From Sphingoaurantiacus capsulatus (GTDB taxonomy: Bacteria; Pseudomonadota; Alphaproteobacteria; Sphingomonadales; Sphingomonadaceae): a DNA stretch of 64,000 nucleotides. The position numbers and the translations under genes were made by a program. Below, piece by piece: positions 36,108 to 52,542 of this stretch. The notes below the pieces were generated by a model that was given only the letters and a program-made list of their open reading frames with translations, searched no databases and was not told where the DNA came from. The stretch is taken from positions 31,660-95,659 of the forward strand of contig NZ_JBHRXV010000008.1 of NCBI RefSeq assembly GCF_042648405.1, written 5' to 3'. The first letter of the stretch is position 1. Every line of letters starts with the position of its first letter.

Positions 36108-37319
36108 ATGCACGCACCGCGCGCCGCGCACCCCTCATGGGGCATGATCACGCTCCTCGCCGCAATGAGCGCGTTCGGGGCGCTGTCGATCGACATGTAC
36201 CTGCCGGCGATGCCGACGATCGGCCAGGCGCTGAACGCAGCACCCGCCGACGTGCAGCGCTCGCTGTCCTCGTTCCTCGCCGGGCTTGCCATCGGGCAGG
36301 TGCTGTACGGGCCCTGGTCGGATCGGTCGGGCCGTCGCCCGCCGATCCTTGCCGGCATCGTCCTCTATATCGTCGCCTCGGCGGCGTGCGCGCTGGCGAA
36401 CAGCGCCGAGCTGCTGATCATCGGCCGCTTCGTGCAGGGCTTCGGCGCCTGCGCGGCGCTGGTGGTGAGCCGCGCCTTCATCCGCGACACCTACGGCCAT
36501 CAGGAGACGGCGCGCATCCTGTCCTTGATCATGCTGGTGTTCGGGGTGGTGCCGATCGTCGCCCCGATCCTCGGCGCGCTCGTGCTGACGATCGCCGACT
36601 GGCACATGATCTTCTGGCTGCTGACCGGCTTCGGCGTGATCCTGTTCTTCGCGGTGTTCGTCGCGCTGCCCGAATCGCGATCGGCGGAGACGGCGGCGCA
36701 GGCGGCGACCGAAACGCCGGCGCAGGCCTATTGGGAGCTGCTGAAAAGCCGCCGGCTGATGGGCTATCTGCTGTCGGGCGCGTTCAACGGCACCTGCCTG
36801 TTCACCTATATCGCCGCCTCGCCCGACCTGATCATCGGCACCTATGGCGTGCCGCCGCAGCATTTCAGCTGGATCTTTGGGACCAACGCCGTCGGTCTCG
36901 TCATCGGCAGCCAGATCAACCGCCGGCTGCTGCTGCACTATTCGACCGACCGGGTGGCGGCGATGGCGACGCTGTTCGCGCTGGCGTGGGGCGTGGCGAT
37001 GGCGGTTGCGGCCGCCACCGGCTTCGGCGGCATGTGGGGCGTGCTGGTGCCGCTGTTCCTGGTCATGTCGACCTACGGCTTCCTCGCCGCCAACACCACG
37101 GCGGGCGCGCTGTCGGTCGACCCGGTGCGCGCGGGGTCGATCTCGGGGCTTTCCGGCCTGCTGAGCTTCGGCATCGCCGCGGTCGGCACCGCGCTGCTCG
37201 GCTTCTTCCACGTCGACGGCAGCGCGCTGCCGATGGCGGGCGGGATGCTCGCCGCGCTGACCCTCGCGGCGGCCGCCCTATTTCTTCTCGCATTGTCGGG
37301 ACGGAAGAGCGCGAGCTAA
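36108..37319 (+). CDS. Bcr/CflA family MFS drug efflux transporter
   Basis: A 403-residue protein with 12 predicted helices. The start contains LSIDMYLPAMPTIGQAL, a Bcr/CflA hallmark. The A-loop LYGPWSDRSGRRPPILAG and helix 5 VVPIVAPILGALVLT are also typical. The family exports bicyclomycin, chloramphenicol or sulfonamides by proton antiport; the substrate here is unknown. It diverges from the reductase gene and is followed by a REP palindrome. Confidence 0.92.
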   Translation: MHAPRAAHPSWGMITLLAAMSAFGALSIDMYLPAMPTIGQALNAAPADVQRSLSSFLAGLAIGQVLYGPWSDRSGRRPPILAGIVLYIVASAACALANSAELLIIGRFVQGFGACAALVVSRAFIRDTYGHQETARILSLIMLVFGVVPIVAPILGALVLTIADWHMIFWLLTGFGVILFFAVFVALPESRSAETAAQAATETPAQAYWELLKSRRLMGYLLSGAFNGTCLFTYIAASPDLIIGTYGVPPQHFSWIFGTNAVGLVIGSQINRRLLLHYSTDRVAAMATLFALAWGVAMAVAAATGFGGMWGVLVPLFLVMSTYGFLAANTTAGALSVDPVRAGSISGLSGLLSFGIAAVGTALLGFFHVDGSALPMAGGMLAALTLAAAALFLLALSGRKSAS

Positions 37320-37333
37320 GATTCTTTCCAACA

Positions 37334-37403
37334 CGTCATCCCGGCGAAGGCCGGGATCCATGACGACGGCCGGTGTGGATCCCGGCCTTCGCCGGGATGA
37401 CGG
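37334..37403. repeat. REP-like palindrome (family A') ahead of the acyl-CoA dehydrogenase gene
   Basis: GTCATCCCGGCGAAGGCCGG and its mirror occupy the gap between the MFS gene and the acyl-CoA dehydrogenase start, ending only about 20 bp before the GTG. Any transcript reading through would carry this hairpin in its leader. Confidence 0.9.
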
Positions 37404-37422
37404 GAAAGAAGATGGAGCCGCC

Positions 37423-38571
37423 GTGTCCCTCGATTCCGATACCCTCGCCCAGCTTCTCGACACTGTCCGCCGCTTTGTCTCGGAGCGATTGCGTCCCTTG
37501 GAGGCGCACATCTCGGAGACCGACGAGGTGCCCGAGGCGGTGGTGGCGGAGATGCGCGAACTCGGCCTGTTCGGGCTGACGATCCCGGAAGGATACGGCG
37601 GCCTTGGCCTGTCGATGGAGGAGGAATGCCTCGTCGCCATCGAGATGGGGCGGACCTCGCCGGCGTTCCGATCGGTGTTCGGCACCAACGTCGGCATCGG
37701 CAGCCAGGGGCTGGTGATGTTCGGGTCGGACGCGCAGAAGGCCAAGTGGCTGCCGGGCATCGCCAGCGGCGAGATCGTCACCAGCTTCGCGCTGACCGAG
37801 CCGGAAGCGGGCTCCGACTCCGCCGCGGTGAAGACCCGCGCGCGGCTGGATGGCGACGCCTATGTGCTCGACGGGCAGAAGATCTTCATCACCAATGCCG
37901 ACAAGGCGGGGCTGTTCACGGTGATGGCGCGCACCGACCCCGACAAGGCGGGCGGTGCCGGCGTCAGCGCCTTCCTCGTCCCCGGCGATTTGCCGGGCCT
38001 GCATGTCGGCCCACCTGAGAAGAAGATGGGCCAGCAGGGTGCCCATGTCTGCACCGTCAGCTTCGATGGGGTACGCGTGCCGATCGAGAACCGGCTTGGC
38101 GCCGAGGGCGAAGGCTTCAAGGTGGCGATGCGCGTCCTTGACCGCGGGCGGCTGCACATCTCCGCGGTCTGCGTCGGCGTCGCCGAGCGGCTGATCGCCG
38201 ACTGCGTGGCGTTCGCGGCGGAGAGGAAGCAGTTCGGCAAGGCCATCGCCGAGTTCCAGCTCATTCAGGCGATGATCGCCGACAGCAAGACCGAAAGCCT
38301 TGCGGCGAAGGCGCTGACGCTTGAGACGGCGCGAACGCGTGATGCTGGCAAGAGCGTCACGCTCGAAGCGGCGGCGGCGAAGTATTTCGCGTCGGAGATG
38401 GTCGGCCGCGTCGCCGATCGGGCGGTGCAGATCCATGGCGGCGCCGGCTACATCGCCGACTATGGCATCGAGCGCTTCTACCGCGATGTCCGCATCTTCC
38501 GCATTTACGAAGGCACCAGCCAGATCCAGCAGATCGTCATCGCCCGCGAGACGATGAAGGCCGGCGGATAG
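37423..38571 (+). CDS. Acyl-CoA dehydrogenase
   Basis: A 382-residue FAD enzyme that introduces the alpha-beta double bond into acyl-CoA and passes electrons to ETF. Landmarks are FALTEPEAGSDSAAVKT, KIFITNADKAG and, near the C-terminus, VQIHGGAGYIADYGIERFYR. The catalytic glutamate lies in RIYEGTSQIQQ. The GTG at 37423 is chosen because it begins the conserved N-terminus (SLDSDTLAQLL) after AAGAAGATGGAG; earlier in-frame codons lie in the palindromic repeat. The nearby synthetase, SDR and hydrolase genes suggest acyl or side-chain catabolism. Confidence 0.92.
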   Translation: MSLDSDTLAQLLDTVRRFVSERLRPLEAHISETDEVPEAVVAEMRELGLFGLTIPEGYGGLGLSMEEECLVAIEMGRTSPAFRSVFGTNVGIGSQGLVMFGSDAQKAKWLPGIASGEIVTSFALTEPEAGSDSAAVKTRARLDGDAYVLDGQKIFITNADKAGLFTVMARTDPDKAGGAGVSAFLVPGDLPGLHVGPPEKKMGQQGAHVCTVSFDGVRVPIENRLGAEGEGFKVAMRVLDRGRLHISAVCVGVAERLIADCVAFAAERKQFGKAIAEFQLIQAMIADSKTESLAAKALTLETARTRDAGKSVTLEAAAAKYFASEMVGRVADRAVQIHGGAGYIADYGIERFYRDVRIFRIYEGTSQIQQIVIARETMKAGG

Positions 38572-38595
38572 GGCACGACATACCAACCACAGCAT

Positions 38596-38700
38596 CGTCA
38601 TCCCCGCGAAGGCGGGGAACCAGCACGAAGCGAACACGGCGCCCGCAGAGCGGGCACGTCATTTGAATGGACTGGGTTCCCGCCTTCGCGGGGATGACGA
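38596..38700. repeat. REP-like palindrome (family A'')
   Basis: GTCATCCCCGCGAAGGCGGG and its mirror (38676-38699) flank a spacer containing an additional small inverted repeat, GCCCGCAGAGCGGGC. It fills the gap between the acyl-CoA dehydrogenase and SDR genes. Confidence 0.9.
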
Positions 38701-38724
38701 GAAAGAACGAGAGAGGGAGTAATC

Positions 38725-39519
38725 ATGGCCGGACGGCTTGAAGGACGAACCGCGCTGATCACCGGCGCGGCGAGCGGCATCGGGCGGGCGGCGTCGCTGC
38801 TGTTCGCGAGCGAGGGCGCCAGTGTCGTTGCCGCCGATCGCGCCGCCGAGGTCGAGGAGACCGTGGCGATGGTGCGAAAAGGCGGCGGCCGGGCCGAGGC
38901 GATCGTCGGCGATCTCGGCGACAAGGCGCTGGTCGACAAGGCGGTGGCGACGGCGCTCGACAGCTTCGGCGGGCTCGACGTGACCTTCGCCAACGCGGGC
39001 GTTTCGGGCGGCCTCGTGCCGCTGTTCGAGCTGACGCCCGAACTGTGGAACGACATCCTGCGCATCAACCTGACCGGCGTGTTCCTGGCCGTTCAGGCCT
39101 CAGCGAAAGTGATGATCGATCGGGGGACCAAGGGCTCGATCATCTGCACCGCCTCGGTCGCGGGCCTGCGCTCGGGCGCTGGCGGCATCCCCTATTCGGC
39201 GTCGAAGGCGGGCGTCATCAGCCTCGTGCAGACCGTCGCCAACCAGATCGGCGGCACCGGCATCCGCATCAACGCGGTCTGCCCCGGCCTCACCGAGACC
39301 GGCATGACGCAGCCGGTGTTCGACATGGCGCGCGCCCGCGGCACCGACCACAAGCTCGGCCAGCTCAATCCGCTGCGCCGCGCCGCCGTGCCCGACGAGA
39401 TCGCGAAGGTGGCGCTGTTCCTCGCGTCGGACGAGGCGTCCTACGTCAACGGGCAGGCGATCGCGGTCGACGGCGGCCTGTCGAGCTCGCACCCGGTGGT
39501 GCCCGGCAAGATGGCGTGA
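38725..39519 (+). CDS. SDR family oxidoreductase
   Basis: A 264-residue classical SDR with cofactor motif LITGAASGIGRAA, structural motif FANAGVSGG, the catalytic serine in CTASVAGLRSG and catalytic PYSASKAG. It is probably an NAD(P)-dependent alcohol or 3-hydroxyacyl dehydrogenase. A GAGAGGGAG ribosome site precedes the ATG. It overlaps the following hydrolase gene by 4 bp (GTGA), so the two are translationally coupled. Confidence 0.92.
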   Translation: MAGRLEGRTALITGAASGIGRAASLLFASEGASVVAADRAAEVEETVAMVRKGGGRAEAIVGDLGDKALVDKAVATALDSFGGLDVTFANAGVSGGLVPLFELTPELWNDILRINLTGVFLAVQASAKVMIDRGTKGSIICTASVAGLRSGAGGIPYSASKAGVISLVQTVANQIGGTGIRINAVCPGLTETGMTQPVFDMARARGTDHKLGQLNPLRRAAVPDEIAKVALFLASDEASYVNGQAIAVDGGLSSSHPVVPGKMA

Positions 39520-40384
39520 CCGATAGCGACGATCTGAAGGCCCCACTCGCCCGCTATGGCGGCGAGCGGCCGCCGGCGCCCGCGTGGTTCGATGCGGCGA
39601 TCGCGCAGGCGCCCGCGCGGCGCTTCGTCGAGGTCGAGGGCGCGGCGATCGAGAGCCTGAGCTGGGGGGAGCGTGGCAAGCCGGGGCTGCTGTTCCTGCA
39701 CGGCAATGGCGCGCATGCCGACTGGTGGAGCTTCATCGCGCCCTTCTTCGCGGCCGATTATCGTGTCGCCGCGATGTCGTGGGCCGGCATGGGCGGGTCG
39801 GCGCATCGCGAGCGCTATTCGGTCGATAGTTTCATCGCGGAAGCGATGACCGTTGCCGAGGCCGAAGGACTGTTCGACAGCGAAGTGAAGCCGGTGTTCG
39901 TCGGCCACAGCTTCGGCGGCTATCCGCTGATGAACATCGGGGTGCGCCACGGCGACCGGCTGCGCGGCGCGGTGATGGTCGACACGCCCGTCCACGCCCC
40001 CGACAAGCCGCGCCACAAACGGACGCGGATGGAGGACGCGAAGCCGCATCGCGTCTATCCGACGCTCGCCGAGGCGCTCACCCGCTTCCGCTTCGCGCCC
40101 GAGCAGCCGTCGATCACCCCCTATATAACCGATTTCATCGCGCAGCGGTCGCTGCGCGAGGTGGAGGGCGGCTGGACGTGGAAGTTTGATCCGGTGCTGT
40201 GGGCCAAATTCGAGATGGGCGAGAGCGCGCCGCTGCTGCCGCGCATCGCCTGCCCGTTCGCGCTGATCTGGGGCGACCGGTCGCTGCTGATGCCCGCCGA
40301 GGTCACCGATTATATCCTCGCGTCGGCACCCGCCGGATCGCCCGGCATCGTCATCCCCGACGCCGCGCATCATGTGATGATCGA

Positions 40385-41563
<1,179 letters not shown>

Positions 41564-41599
41564 CAGCCCTGCTTAGGGAGCGAGGTCGGGCGCGACAAC

Positions 41600-41717
41600 C
41601 CTCCCCTCCCCGAGGGGGAGGGGTTGGGGGTGGGTTCTCCTCGCGCGGGCTAATTTCCGAGTGCTCGCCTGCTAGCGGCAGCCCACCCCTTAACCCTCCC
41701 CCTCGGGGAGGGGAGGT
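41600..41717. repeat. Inverted repeat, G-rich/C-rich arms (family C)
   Basis: CTCCCCGAGGGGGAGGGG near 41605 is mirrored by a CCCTCCCCCTCGGGGAGGGG arm near 41695. It is the same family as 10386-10499. It lies between nhaA and the small protein gene, with one edge touching the stop codon of the latter. Confidence 0.85.
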
Positions 41718-41718
41718 T

Positions 41719-41913
41719 TCATTCAGCCGGCTGCATCCCGTCCGCCAGATCGAGATAGATGCCCGACATCCGGTAATGTGCCTGCACCGCCGCCGGATGC
41801 GTCGCGCGCGCCGCCGCTTCGACCGCCTGCTCGGCGCGGCGGAGGAAGAAGGCGGTGTCCTCCTCGTCGGTCTCCAGGGCGGCCACGGGGGTCGAGCGGT
41901 CTTCGGTCAGCAT
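41719..41913 (-). CDS. Small hypothetical acidic/helical protein
   Basis: A 64-residue, probably cytoplasmic protein, almost entirely helical by composition (FFLRRAEQAVEAAARATHP then AVQAHYRMSGIYLDLADGM). I do not recognise a named family. The ATG at 41911-41913 has a strong GGAGG site 5 nt upstream, which supports its being translated. No operon partner is evident. Confidence 0.65.
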   Translation of the reverse strand: MLTEDRSTPVAALETDEEDTAFFLRRAEQAVEAAARATHPAAVQAHYRMSGIYLDLADGMQPAE

Positions 41914-42111
41914 ACACACCTCCGGTACGCGGCACGTCGCGGGACGAGCCGTCGCGCGCGATGCCGTGAGCTTTGGACTTCGATAGGGATTCGACGTTGC
42001 AGCGGGGCGACTTATTCCCCGAAGCGGCCGATGGCAGGATGTCGCAGAATCATTTGTCCGACCTAACCCCGCGATCGGGCGACCGTTCCGCGCCGAAACG
42101 AATTTCTTCCT

Positions 42112-42381
42112 TTATTCCGAGCGGTTCTTGTGGGCGATGCCGAAGATGATCATCACGAAGGCGGCAAGGCGCAGCAAGTAGATCCAGCTCTTCTCCTCGA
42201 CGGGCGCGTTGGTCAGCGCGAGCAGCGCCTGCCCGACCGCGAGCAGCAGGAAGGCGCCGGCGAAGGTCGCGAACAGCAGGTCCCCGCTCTGCCGCCAGAA
42301 GCGCAGGAAGAACAGCGCGGCGACGAGGTCGCCCATCACGATCAGCCCCGACAGCAGATAGAAGAGCGGATCGGGCGTCAT
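42112..42381 (-). CDS. DUF5985 family membrane protein (second of a pair)
   Basis: An 89-residue protein with three hydrophobic helices: LFYLLSGLIVMGDLVAALFF, then LLFATFAGAFLLLAVGQALL, then IYLLRLAAFVMIIFGIAH. It resembles its upstream neighbour in size and topology, which suggests tandem duplication or a heteromeric partner. The ATG overlaps the upstream stop by 4 bp (ATGA). The function is unknown. It is the last gene of a three-gene operon beginning at 43028. Confidence 0.82.
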   Translation of the reverse strand: MTPDPLFYLLSGLIVMGDLVAALFFLRFWRQSGDLLFATFAGAFLLLAVGQALLALTNAPVEEKSWIYLLRLAAFVMIIFGIAHKNRSE

Positions 42382-42653
42382 TCGGCCTCCCAGATGAAGC
42401 CGTAAAGCAGCACGCCGACCGCGACCAGCGAGGGCACCAGCCGCCAGATCGACAGGTCGATCTGCGTCGGCAGGATCAGGATGTCGATGACGACGATCAG
42501 ATTGTTGAGCGCGAGGAAGACGAAGCACAGGCTCGACCAGAGCAGCAGCCGCGCCTTCGTCCGCGAATAGCTGCGCGCCAGCAGCAGCGCGCAAGCCGCA
42601 CTGGTGGCGAGGCAGAGGAGATAGACCGCCGACTGGAAGGCGAAGCCATCCAT
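42378..42653 (-). CDS. DUF5985 family membrane protein (first of a pair)
   Basis: A 91-residue protein with three hydrophobic segments (AVYLLCLATSAACALLLA, LLWSSLCFVFLALNNLIVVI, LVPSLVAVGVLLYGFIW). The function is unknown. It begins 3 bp after the winged-helix-like gene and overlaps the second DUF5985 gene, so the three are tightly coupled. Confidence 0.82.
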   Translation of the reverse strand: MDGFAFQSAVYLLCLATSAACALLLARSYSRTKARLLLWSSLCFVFLALNNLIVVIDILILPTQIDLSIWRLVPSLVAVGVLLYGFIWEAE

Positions 42654-42656
42654 GCC

Positions 42657-43028
42657 TCAGTCCTTCCGCAGGTTGAAGGCGTCGGAAAAGGCCTGCAGCC
42701 CGGTATTGCCGGCGAACACGATGATCCGCCGCACCGCATCGGGCCGCTTGGCATATTGGTGGATCGCCTCGTCGGCGAGGCGCGCGATCTCGGGCGACGC
42801 CGGCGCATAGCGCACGCGCCCACCTTCTTCCGTCGCGATCAGCCCCCCGGCCACCAGCGCCCCCACTCCCTGAACGACCACATGATCGCTGGCGCGGAGG
42901 CGTTCGACAAGCTCCGATCCGCTCCACGCATGATCGGGCTCGCTCTTCAGGAGCAGCAGCAGCTCGAGCGACCATACCGAGGGGAAAGCCCCCCGGATGA
43001 ACTCGGCCAGTTGGTTGCTGATCGCCAT
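42657..43028 (-). CDS. Hypothetical protein with winged-helix-like fold
   Basis: A 123-residue soluble protein. SVWSLELLLLLKSEPDHAWS, then ELVERLRASDHVVVQGVGAL, then GLIATEEGGRVRYAP follow the helix-turn-helix-wing pattern of small transcription regulators. This is a fold-level guess from pattern; no family name is recognised. It heads an operon with two DUF5985 membrane proteins and is divergent from the poly-HAMP kinase gene. Confidence 0.7.
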   Translation of the reverse strand: MAISNQLAEFIRGAFPSVWSLELLLLLKSEPDHAWSGSELVERLRASDHVVVQGVGALVAGGLIATEEGGRVRYAPASPEIARLADEAIHQYAKRPDAVRRIIVFAGNTGLQAFSDAFNLRKD

Positions 43029-43094
43029 CCCGACCGCTTCCTAGGCCGCGCGCCGAAAGGCTGACAACCCCTTCGAAAAAGCTTTTGCCGGTTT

Positions 43095-43119
43095 GGAACC
43101 GGAGGCCGTGGGCAGCGTT
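43095..43119 (+). promoter_or_regulatory. EcfG-type general stress promoter of the poly-HAMP kinase
   Basis: GGAAC (43095-43099) and CGTT (43116-43119) are separated by exactly 16 bp, matching the EcfG consensus. It lies about 170 bp before the GTG start, in the 262-bp gap between the kinase and the divergent small-protein operon. Nothing else distinctive is seen in that gap. Confidence 0.7.
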
Positions 43120-43290
43120 TCGGAGGAGGGAAGAAGCGTCTTTTAGCGGGGGAGCTTGCGACCGGAGTGAGTTGATCGCGTCATTCGCGCGACCCTTCGG
43201 CCGTTATCTTCACCCCTTCACGCTTCAGGCAAGGCAGTAGTTTGGACGTGTCCGCCCGGCAGGCGGCGCGGTCCCTCGGGAGAGACGTTC

Positions 43291-49023
<5,733 letters not shown>

Positions 49024-49033
49024 GCGACGGCGA

Positions 49034-51085
49034 ATGGCGTCTCCCAAGCTCAAGCTGCAAGCGGCGGTGATGGCGGTAAAGCCAGCCGAGGCGGGCGATG
49101 CGGCAGCCGTGCGGGCGCGCGTGCTCGTCGTCGATGACGACGAGCGCAACCTGCTGGCGCTCACCACCGTGCTCGAGGATGTCGCCGACGTGGTCACCGC
49201 CTCGTCGGGCGAGGAGGCGCTTCGCCACCTGCTCAAGGATGATTTCGCGGTCATCCTGCTCGACGTCTACATGCCCGGCATCGATGGTTACGAGACGGCG
49301 CAGATCATCCGGCAGCGCGAGCAGTCGAAGCGCATCCCGATCATCTTCGTGTCGGCGGTCAACAAGGAGGACGACCACCTCCTGCGCGGCTATGCGATGG
49401 GCGCGGTCGACTATGTGTTCAAGCCGGTCGAGCCGATGATCCTGAAGTCGAAGGTCGCGGTGTTCGTCGACCTGTTCGAAAAGACCCGCGAGATCCAGCG
49501 CAAGGCCGAGCGCGAGCAGCGGCTGCTCGACGAGAACCTCCGCGTGAACACCGAAAAGCTGCTCGCCGAGCAGGCGCTACGCCGCGCCGAGGAGCAGCAG
49601 GCGGCGATCATCCGCTCGCTCCCGCTCGCCCTCTATGTCCGCGACGCGACCGACGCATCGGTGCCGCCGCAGCTGGTCGGCGGCGACTTCGCGGCGCTGA
49701 CCGGGGTCGACCGGGCGATGACGCCGGGGGAGTGGATCGAGCGCATCCACCCTGACGATCGAGACCGTGTGCTGGCCAGCCACAGCGCGCACGCCGCGGG
49801 CGGTCTCGTCGCCACCGAGTATCGCTGGCGCGGCGACGAGCACGGGTATCGCCACTTCCTCGATCAGTCGATCATCGTCCGCGATGAGGACGGCACGGCG
49901 AAGGAGATCGTCGGCACCTTGCTCGACGTGACCGAGCGCAAGCAGCTCGAGGGCCAGTTGCTGCAGGCCCAGAAGATGGACGCGATCGGCAAGCTGACCG
50001 GCGGCATCGCGCACGACTTCAACAATCTGCTCGCCGCGGTGCTCGGCGGGCTCGGCCTCATTGAGCGGCGCTGCCAGCTGCCCGACGAGGGCAAGCGCAT
50101 CCTCGACATGACGCGCCACGCCGCCGACCAGGGCGCCGAGCTGGTGCGCCGCTTGCTCGCCTTCTCGCGGCGGCAGCAGCTCCAGCCGCGCGTCGTGCGC
50201 CTGCCCGCCCTGCCCGACACGATGAACGATCTGCTGGCGCATACGCTCGGCGGGCTGGTGCGCGTCGACTGGCGCATCGGCGAGCCGCTGTGGCCGGCGT
50301 TCGTCGACCCCAACCAGCTCGAACTCGCGCTGATGAACCTCGTCATCAACGCGCGCGACGCGATGCCCGAGGGCGGCGCAATCGTGGTCGCGGCGGAGAA
50401 CCGCGGAATCGACTTCGGCGGCGAGCTCGGCCTGTCGCCCGGCGAGTATGTGGTGATCTCGGTACTCGATACCGGCACCGGCATCGCCCCCGACATCCTC
50501 GATCGGGTGACCGAGCCCTTCTTCACCACGAAGGATGTCGGCAAGGGCACCGGCCTCGGCCTGTCGATGGTCTATGGCTTCGCCCAGCAGTCAGGGGGCA
50601 CGCTGCGCATCGACAGCGTCGTTGGCCAGGGCACGCGCATCGAAATCTGGCTGCCGCGCGCCGCTGCGGATGCTGCCGAGCCCGCCGCGCCGGTGGAGGC
50701 GCCGCTGCCGGCGCCCGCCTCGGCCCGCGCGCTGCGTGTGCTCCTCGTCGATGATAATCCCGATGTGCGGGCGGTGACCGGCGAGGTGCTGGCGGACGGC
50801 GGCCATGACGTCACCAGCGCCGGCGGCGGCGCCGAGGCGCTTGCCATCCTCGAACGCGACCCCGATGCCTTCGACGTGGTGGTGACCGACTATGCGATGC
50901 CGCTGGTGTCGGGGCTGGAAGTGATCCGGCTGGCGCGCAATCTGCGCCCGACGATGCCGGCGCTGCTGATTACCGGTTACGCCGACCTTGAGATGCTGTC
51001 GAACCGGCCCGCCGATATCCGCGTGCTGCCGAAGCCGTTCGATCCCGATGCGCTGATCCGCGCCGTCGGCGACTGTGGCAACTGA
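49034..51085 (+). CDS. Hybrid histidine kinase with N- and C-terminal receivers
   Basis: A 683-residue soluble protein. The N-terminal receiver (about 28-150) has D77 in VILLDVYMPGIDGYE. A short coiled coil and a PAS domain follow (about 190-310). HisKA has H327 in GGIAHDFNNLLAAV, and the HATPase has LVINARDAMP and GTGLGLSMVYGF. A second receiver (about 570-683) has D619 in VVTDYAMPLVSG. The gene starts 10 bp after the poly-HAMP kinase stop and is surely cotranscribed, so its N-terminal receiver is a likely partner for phosphate from that kinase. An internal ATG at 49070 is an alternative start. Confidence 0.93.
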   Translation: MASPKLKLQAAVMAVKPAEAGDAAAVRARVLVVDDDERNLLALTTVLEDVADVVTASSGEEALRHLLKDDFAVILLDVYMPGIDGYETAQIIRQREQSKRIPIIFVSAVNKEDDHLLRGYAMGAVDYVFKPVEPMILKSKVAVFVDLFEKTREIQRKAEREQRLLDENLRVNTEKLLAEQALRRAEEQQAAIIRSLPLALYVRDATDASVPPQLVGGDFAALTGVDRAMTPGEWIERIHPDDRDRVLASHSAHAAGGLVATEYRWRGDEHGYRHFLDQSIIVRDEDGTAKEIVGTLLDVTERKQLEGQLLQAQKMDAIGKLTGGIAHDFNNLLAAVLGGLGLIERRCQLPDEGKRILDMTRHAADQGAELVRRLLAFSRRQQLQPRVVRLPALPDTMNDLLAHTLGGLVRVDWRIGEPLWPAFVDPNQLELALMNLVINARDAMPEGGAIVVAAENRGIDFGGELGLSPGEYVVISVLDTGTGIAPDILDRVTEPFFTTKDVGKGTGLGLSMVYGFAQQSGGTLRIDSVVGQGTRIEIWLPRAAADAAEPAAPVEAPLPAPASARALRVLLVDDNPDVRAVTGEVLADGGHDVTSAGGGAEALAILERDPDAFDVVVTDYAMPLVSGLEVIRLARNLRPTMPALLITGYADLEMLSNRPADIRVLPKPFDPDALIRAVGDCGN

Positions 51086-51091
51086 AACGAA

Positions 51092-51125
51092 AAGCCGGAG
51101 ACGCGGTCGTCTGCGCCTCCGGCTT
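51092..51125 (+). terminator. Terminator after the two-kinase operon
   Basis: Arms AAGCCGGAG (51092-51100) and CTCCGGCTT (51117-51125) form a 9-bp stem just after the stop codon of the second kinase. The T-tract is short. Confidence 0.6.
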
Positions 51126-51252
51126 CCTCGTCGGCACCGTCCTTGGGTCGCGATCGGCCGGCCCCGACGAACGCTGTTCTGGGGGAACCGCGTTGCCCGA
51201 CCAGCGATAGCCGACCACGTTTCCAGCCAAATCACCCGAACGGGTGACGCAG

Positions 51253-52542
51253 CTACCCCTTTTTCATCTCGGCATTGAGATGCCGGCTAGCCAGCCAGAA
51301 GAAGATCGACGGGATGATGCCGAGGAAGGCGGCGCCGTAGAGCACCCAGCGGACGCTGTCCTCCCCCGCCATCGGACGGAACGCGTCGGACAGCATGCCG
51401 AAGAACAGCGGCCCGAGGCCCAGCCCGATCAAATTCTGGGCGAACACGATCAGCGAGGCCGCCACCGCCCGCGAACGCGGGCTGACGAGGCTCTGCGCGC
51501 AGGCGTAGGCCGGACCGTAGTAGAGCGAGTTCGCAATGGTCGGGAAGAACAGGATAACCAGCGCCACCCGCCAGTCGTCAACCGAATAGGCCCAGTAGAG
51601 TAGCGGCGCGGCGATCACCATGCTGACGATGGGCCCGGTCAGGTAGTGGCGGGGCTGCCGTGCGCCGTAGCGGTCGGCGAGCCAGCCGCCGAGCCAGGTG
51701 CCGAGAACGCCGGCGATGCCGTAGCCGACGCCGAGGTAGAGGCCGACCTCGCCGGGCGTCAGGCCGTGGGTGCGGATGAAGAAGATCGTTGTCCACACGC
51801 CCTTTCCGTAGCCGAGGAAGGCGACAGTGCCGGCAGCGATGGTGAGCGGCACGAAGGCGCGGGAGGCGCGAATCTCCGTCCATGCCTCCTTGAAGCTCGC
51901 GCGCGGTGCGACGGGGGCGCCGGGGACCGCGGCGAAGCGGCGGCGGGGTTCCTTCATCGTGAACCAGACGAGTACCGCCATCAGGAGGCCAGGGGCGCCC
52001 GCCATCAGGAAAGCGGTGCGCCAGCCATAGGCGTCGGCAAGCTGGCCGCCGAGCGCCATGCCAAGCAGGCCGCCCAAGGGAATGCCGAGGCCGAAGAAGG
52101 CGATCGACGAGGCGCGCTTTTCGGGGGGTACCGTATCGGCGATCAGCGAGTGCGAGGCCGGGGTGCAGCCCGCCTCCCCCACCCCGACGCCGATGCGTGC
52201 CAGCAGCAGCTGAACGAAATTGCCGGCAAGGCCGCACAGCACGGTCATCCCCGACCACAGGGCCAGCGACACCGAGATGATGCCGACGCGGTTCGATTGC
52301 GGTGCGTCGGCATAGCGGGCGATGGGGATGCCCAGCACCGCGTAGAACAGCGCGAACGCCAAACCCGTCATCAGGCCGACCTGCGTGTCGGAGAGGCCGA
52401 GATCGCGCTTGATCGGCTCGGCGAGGATGTTGACGATCTGGCGATCGAGGAAGTTGAGGATATAGACCGCGAGCAATATCCACAGCGTGTAGCGGACGTA
52501 CCTGCGGTCGAACGACGGGGGCGTCGAAGAATCTGAACTCAT
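51253..52542 (-). CDS. MFS transporter, Spinster-like family
   Basis: A 429-residue protein with 12 predicted helices. The N-terminal YILNFLDRQIVNILAEPIKR, helix 2-3 loop GIPIARYADAPQSNRVG and GVGEAGCTPASHSLIAD are typical of Spinster-related MFS proteins abundant in sphingomonads. The substrate is unknown. It converges on the kinase operon. Confidence 0.9.
   Translation of the reverse strand: MSSDSSTPPSFDRRYVRYTLWILLAVYILNFLDRQIVNILAEPIKRDLGLSDTQVGLMTGLAFALFYAVLGIPIARYADAPQSNRVGIISVSLALWSGMTVLCGLAGNFVQLLLARIGVGVGEAGCTPASHSLIADTVPPEKRASSIAFFGLGIPLGGLLGMALGGQLADAYGWRTAFLMAGAPGLLMAVLVWFTMKEPRRRFAAVPGAPVAPRASFKEAWTEIRASRAFVPLTIAAGTVAFLGYGKGVWTTIFFIRTHGLTPGEVGLYLGVGYGIAGVLGTWLGGWLADRYGARQPRHYLTGPIVSMVIAAPLLYWAYSVDDWRVALVILFFPTIANSLYYGPAYACAQSLVSPRSRAVAASLIVFAQNLIGLGLGPLFFGMLSDAFRPMAGEDSVRWVLYGAAFLGIIPSIFFWLASRHLNAEMKKG

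Noticed and set aside
38605..38630. GGAAC within the REP at 38616 as an EcfG promoter for the SDR gene
   Set aside because: The downstream tetramer at 16 bp is CGGC, not CGTT, and the sequence belongs to the palindrome.
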